DNA from: Muribaculaceae bacterium
Lineage (GTDB): Bacteria > Bacteroidota > Bacteroidia > Bacteroidales > Muribaculaceae
Assembly (NCBI GenBank): GCA_017405965.1
Contig: JAFQZK010000015.1
Span: forward strand, 280,354-344,353
Length of the DNA: 64,000 nt
Reading direction: 5' to 3'
A program made the position numbers and the translations under genes. Below the pieces are notes generated by a model. It worked only from the letters and a program-made list of their open reading frames with translations, had not been told where the DNA came from and did not search any database. This document shows positions 63,326 through 64,000 of the stretch, piece after piece; the stretch's first letter is position 1, and every line of letters begins with the position of its first letter.

Positions 63326-63429
63326 GTGATTGAATTTGGCCGCAAAGTTACTATTTTTTTATGGAGATTTGGCAGAAATGGCGTAACTTTGCCATGCTAA
63401 AAATAAATCTAATCAAAATCAAGAATTTT

Positions 63430-64000
63430 ATGAGACTGATCATTGAACCGGATTATGAACACGTGTCGAAGTGGGCTGCTGAATTTGTGGCAGGACGTAT
63501 CAATGCCGCTAACCCCACTCCCGAGAAACCTTTCAAACTGGGTTGTCCCACCGGCAGTTCGCCCCTGGGCATGTATCGCGAGCTGATCGCGATGAACAAG
63601 GCGGGCAAGGTATCGTTCCAGAACGTCATCACCTTCAATATGGATGAATATGTCGGCCTGCCCGAATCCCATCCCGAGAGTTACCACTCTTTTATGAGGA
63701 AAAATTTCTTCGATTTTGTGGATGTGCCCAAGGAAAACATCAACATCCTCAACGGCAACGCGCCCGACCTGGCGGCCGAATGTGCTTCCTATGAAGAGCG
63801 CATCGTCAAGGCCGGCGGCATCGACCTCTTTATGGGCGGCGTCGGCGAAGACGGTCACCTGGCCTTCAACGAGCCCTTCTCCTCTCTGGTCTCCCGCACC
63901 CGCGTCAAAACCCTGACCTACGACACCATCCTGGTCAACTCCCGTTTCTTTGACGGCGACCTCAACCAGGTGCCCAAGTTGGCGATGACCGTGGGCGTGG
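63430..64000 (+). CDS. nagB: Glucosamine-6-phosphate deaminase (partial, runs off the window)
   Basis: The first 190 codons are present. [20 protein letters not shown], the [17 protein letters not shown] loop, [11 protein letters not shown] with the catalytic Asp, [12 protein letters not shown] and [14 protein letters not shown] are NagB motifs. The enzyme turns glucosamine-6-phosphate into fructose-6-phosphate and ammonia in amino-sugar use. It is divergent from surE. A TAACTTTG box at 63384-63391 on the plus strand is the likely -7 element; its -33 is unclear. Confidence 0.95.
   Translation, partial: MRLIIEPDYEHVSKWAAEFVAGRINAANPTPEKPFKLGCPTGSSPLGMYRELIAMNKAGKVSFQNVITFNMDEYVGLPESHPESYHSFMRKNFFDFVDVPKENINILNGNAPDLAAECASYEERIVKAGGIDLFMGGVGEDGHLAFNEPFSSLVSRTRVKTLTYDTILVNSRFFDGDLNQVPKLAMTVGV

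Overview
The window is chromosomal DNA from a Bacteroidota bacterium, most likely order Bacteroidales (Muribaculaceae- or Prevotella-like; the family cannot be fixed from sequence alone). The reasons are repeated promoters of the TTTG-N20-TAnnTTTG type, starts without Shine-Dalgarno sequences, lineage-typical families (BspA-like LRR protein, OprP/O porin, DUF4421, type II glutaminyl cyclase lipoprotein, SpoU-PH and LepB-WbqC pairs) and one C-terminal sorting-type tail.

Layout. 0-8.5 kb: envelope and secreted proteins (DcuA/B-type transporter start, porin, secreted repeat protein, LRR protein), MutY, then a cluster of three paralogous lipoproteins around a small dockerin-loop protein. 8.8-20.1 kb: NadE, TamB plus a DUF4421 outer-membrane protein in an overlapping pair, TsaD and a short UvrA-like ATPase. 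20.4-22.0 kb: an AT-rich two-gene island encoding a winged-helix/PD-(D/E)xK-like protein and an HNH protein, a probable restriction or defence pair. 22.3-30.4 kb: a four-helix-bundle protein, RuvB, a flippase, prolyl oligopeptidase, a DUF1963 membrane protein and glutaminyl cyclase. 30.5-34.4 kb: a compact leftward operon of PlsC-type acyltransferase, sigma-54-type activator, LptE, TPR-like protein and SecG. 34.6-43.3 kb: an LPG-synthase-type flippase divergent from RsmA-MgtE, a PH/SpoU/hypothetical operon, and LepB-WbqC. 43.5-43.8 kb: a GC-rich potentially structured RNA and a CAU tRNA. 43.9-52.8 kb: a type I restriction-modification locus (hsdM, hsdS, hsdR, read leftwards) whose hsdM and hsdS are separated by a Y1 (RAYT-like) transposase-domain protein, a RepA-like ATPase and a 75-residue protein, with inverted and direct GGATGAACGG-type repeats. 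53-58.5 kb: a coiled-coil exported protein, a possible small RNA, and the leftward yceD-rpmF-fabH-era-der operon. 58.6-64 kb: waaA, an outer-membrane protein, gltX, surE and the start of nagB.

The most unusual recurring signal is not a gene. Many short intergenic gaps, usually directly before a start codon, are filled with short tandem repeats of strict 7-nt period (AAGGACT, AGGAGTT, AACAGTT, CTATTAA and similar). Two further gaps hold 9-nt period arrays. These occur before dcu, the flippase, wbqC, der, era, waaA, tsaD and the four-helix-bundle gene, and an 11-nt spacer (TTGGCATCCGC) is shared by two of them.

All functional calls rest on reading motifs and domain order by eye. No database search was run.
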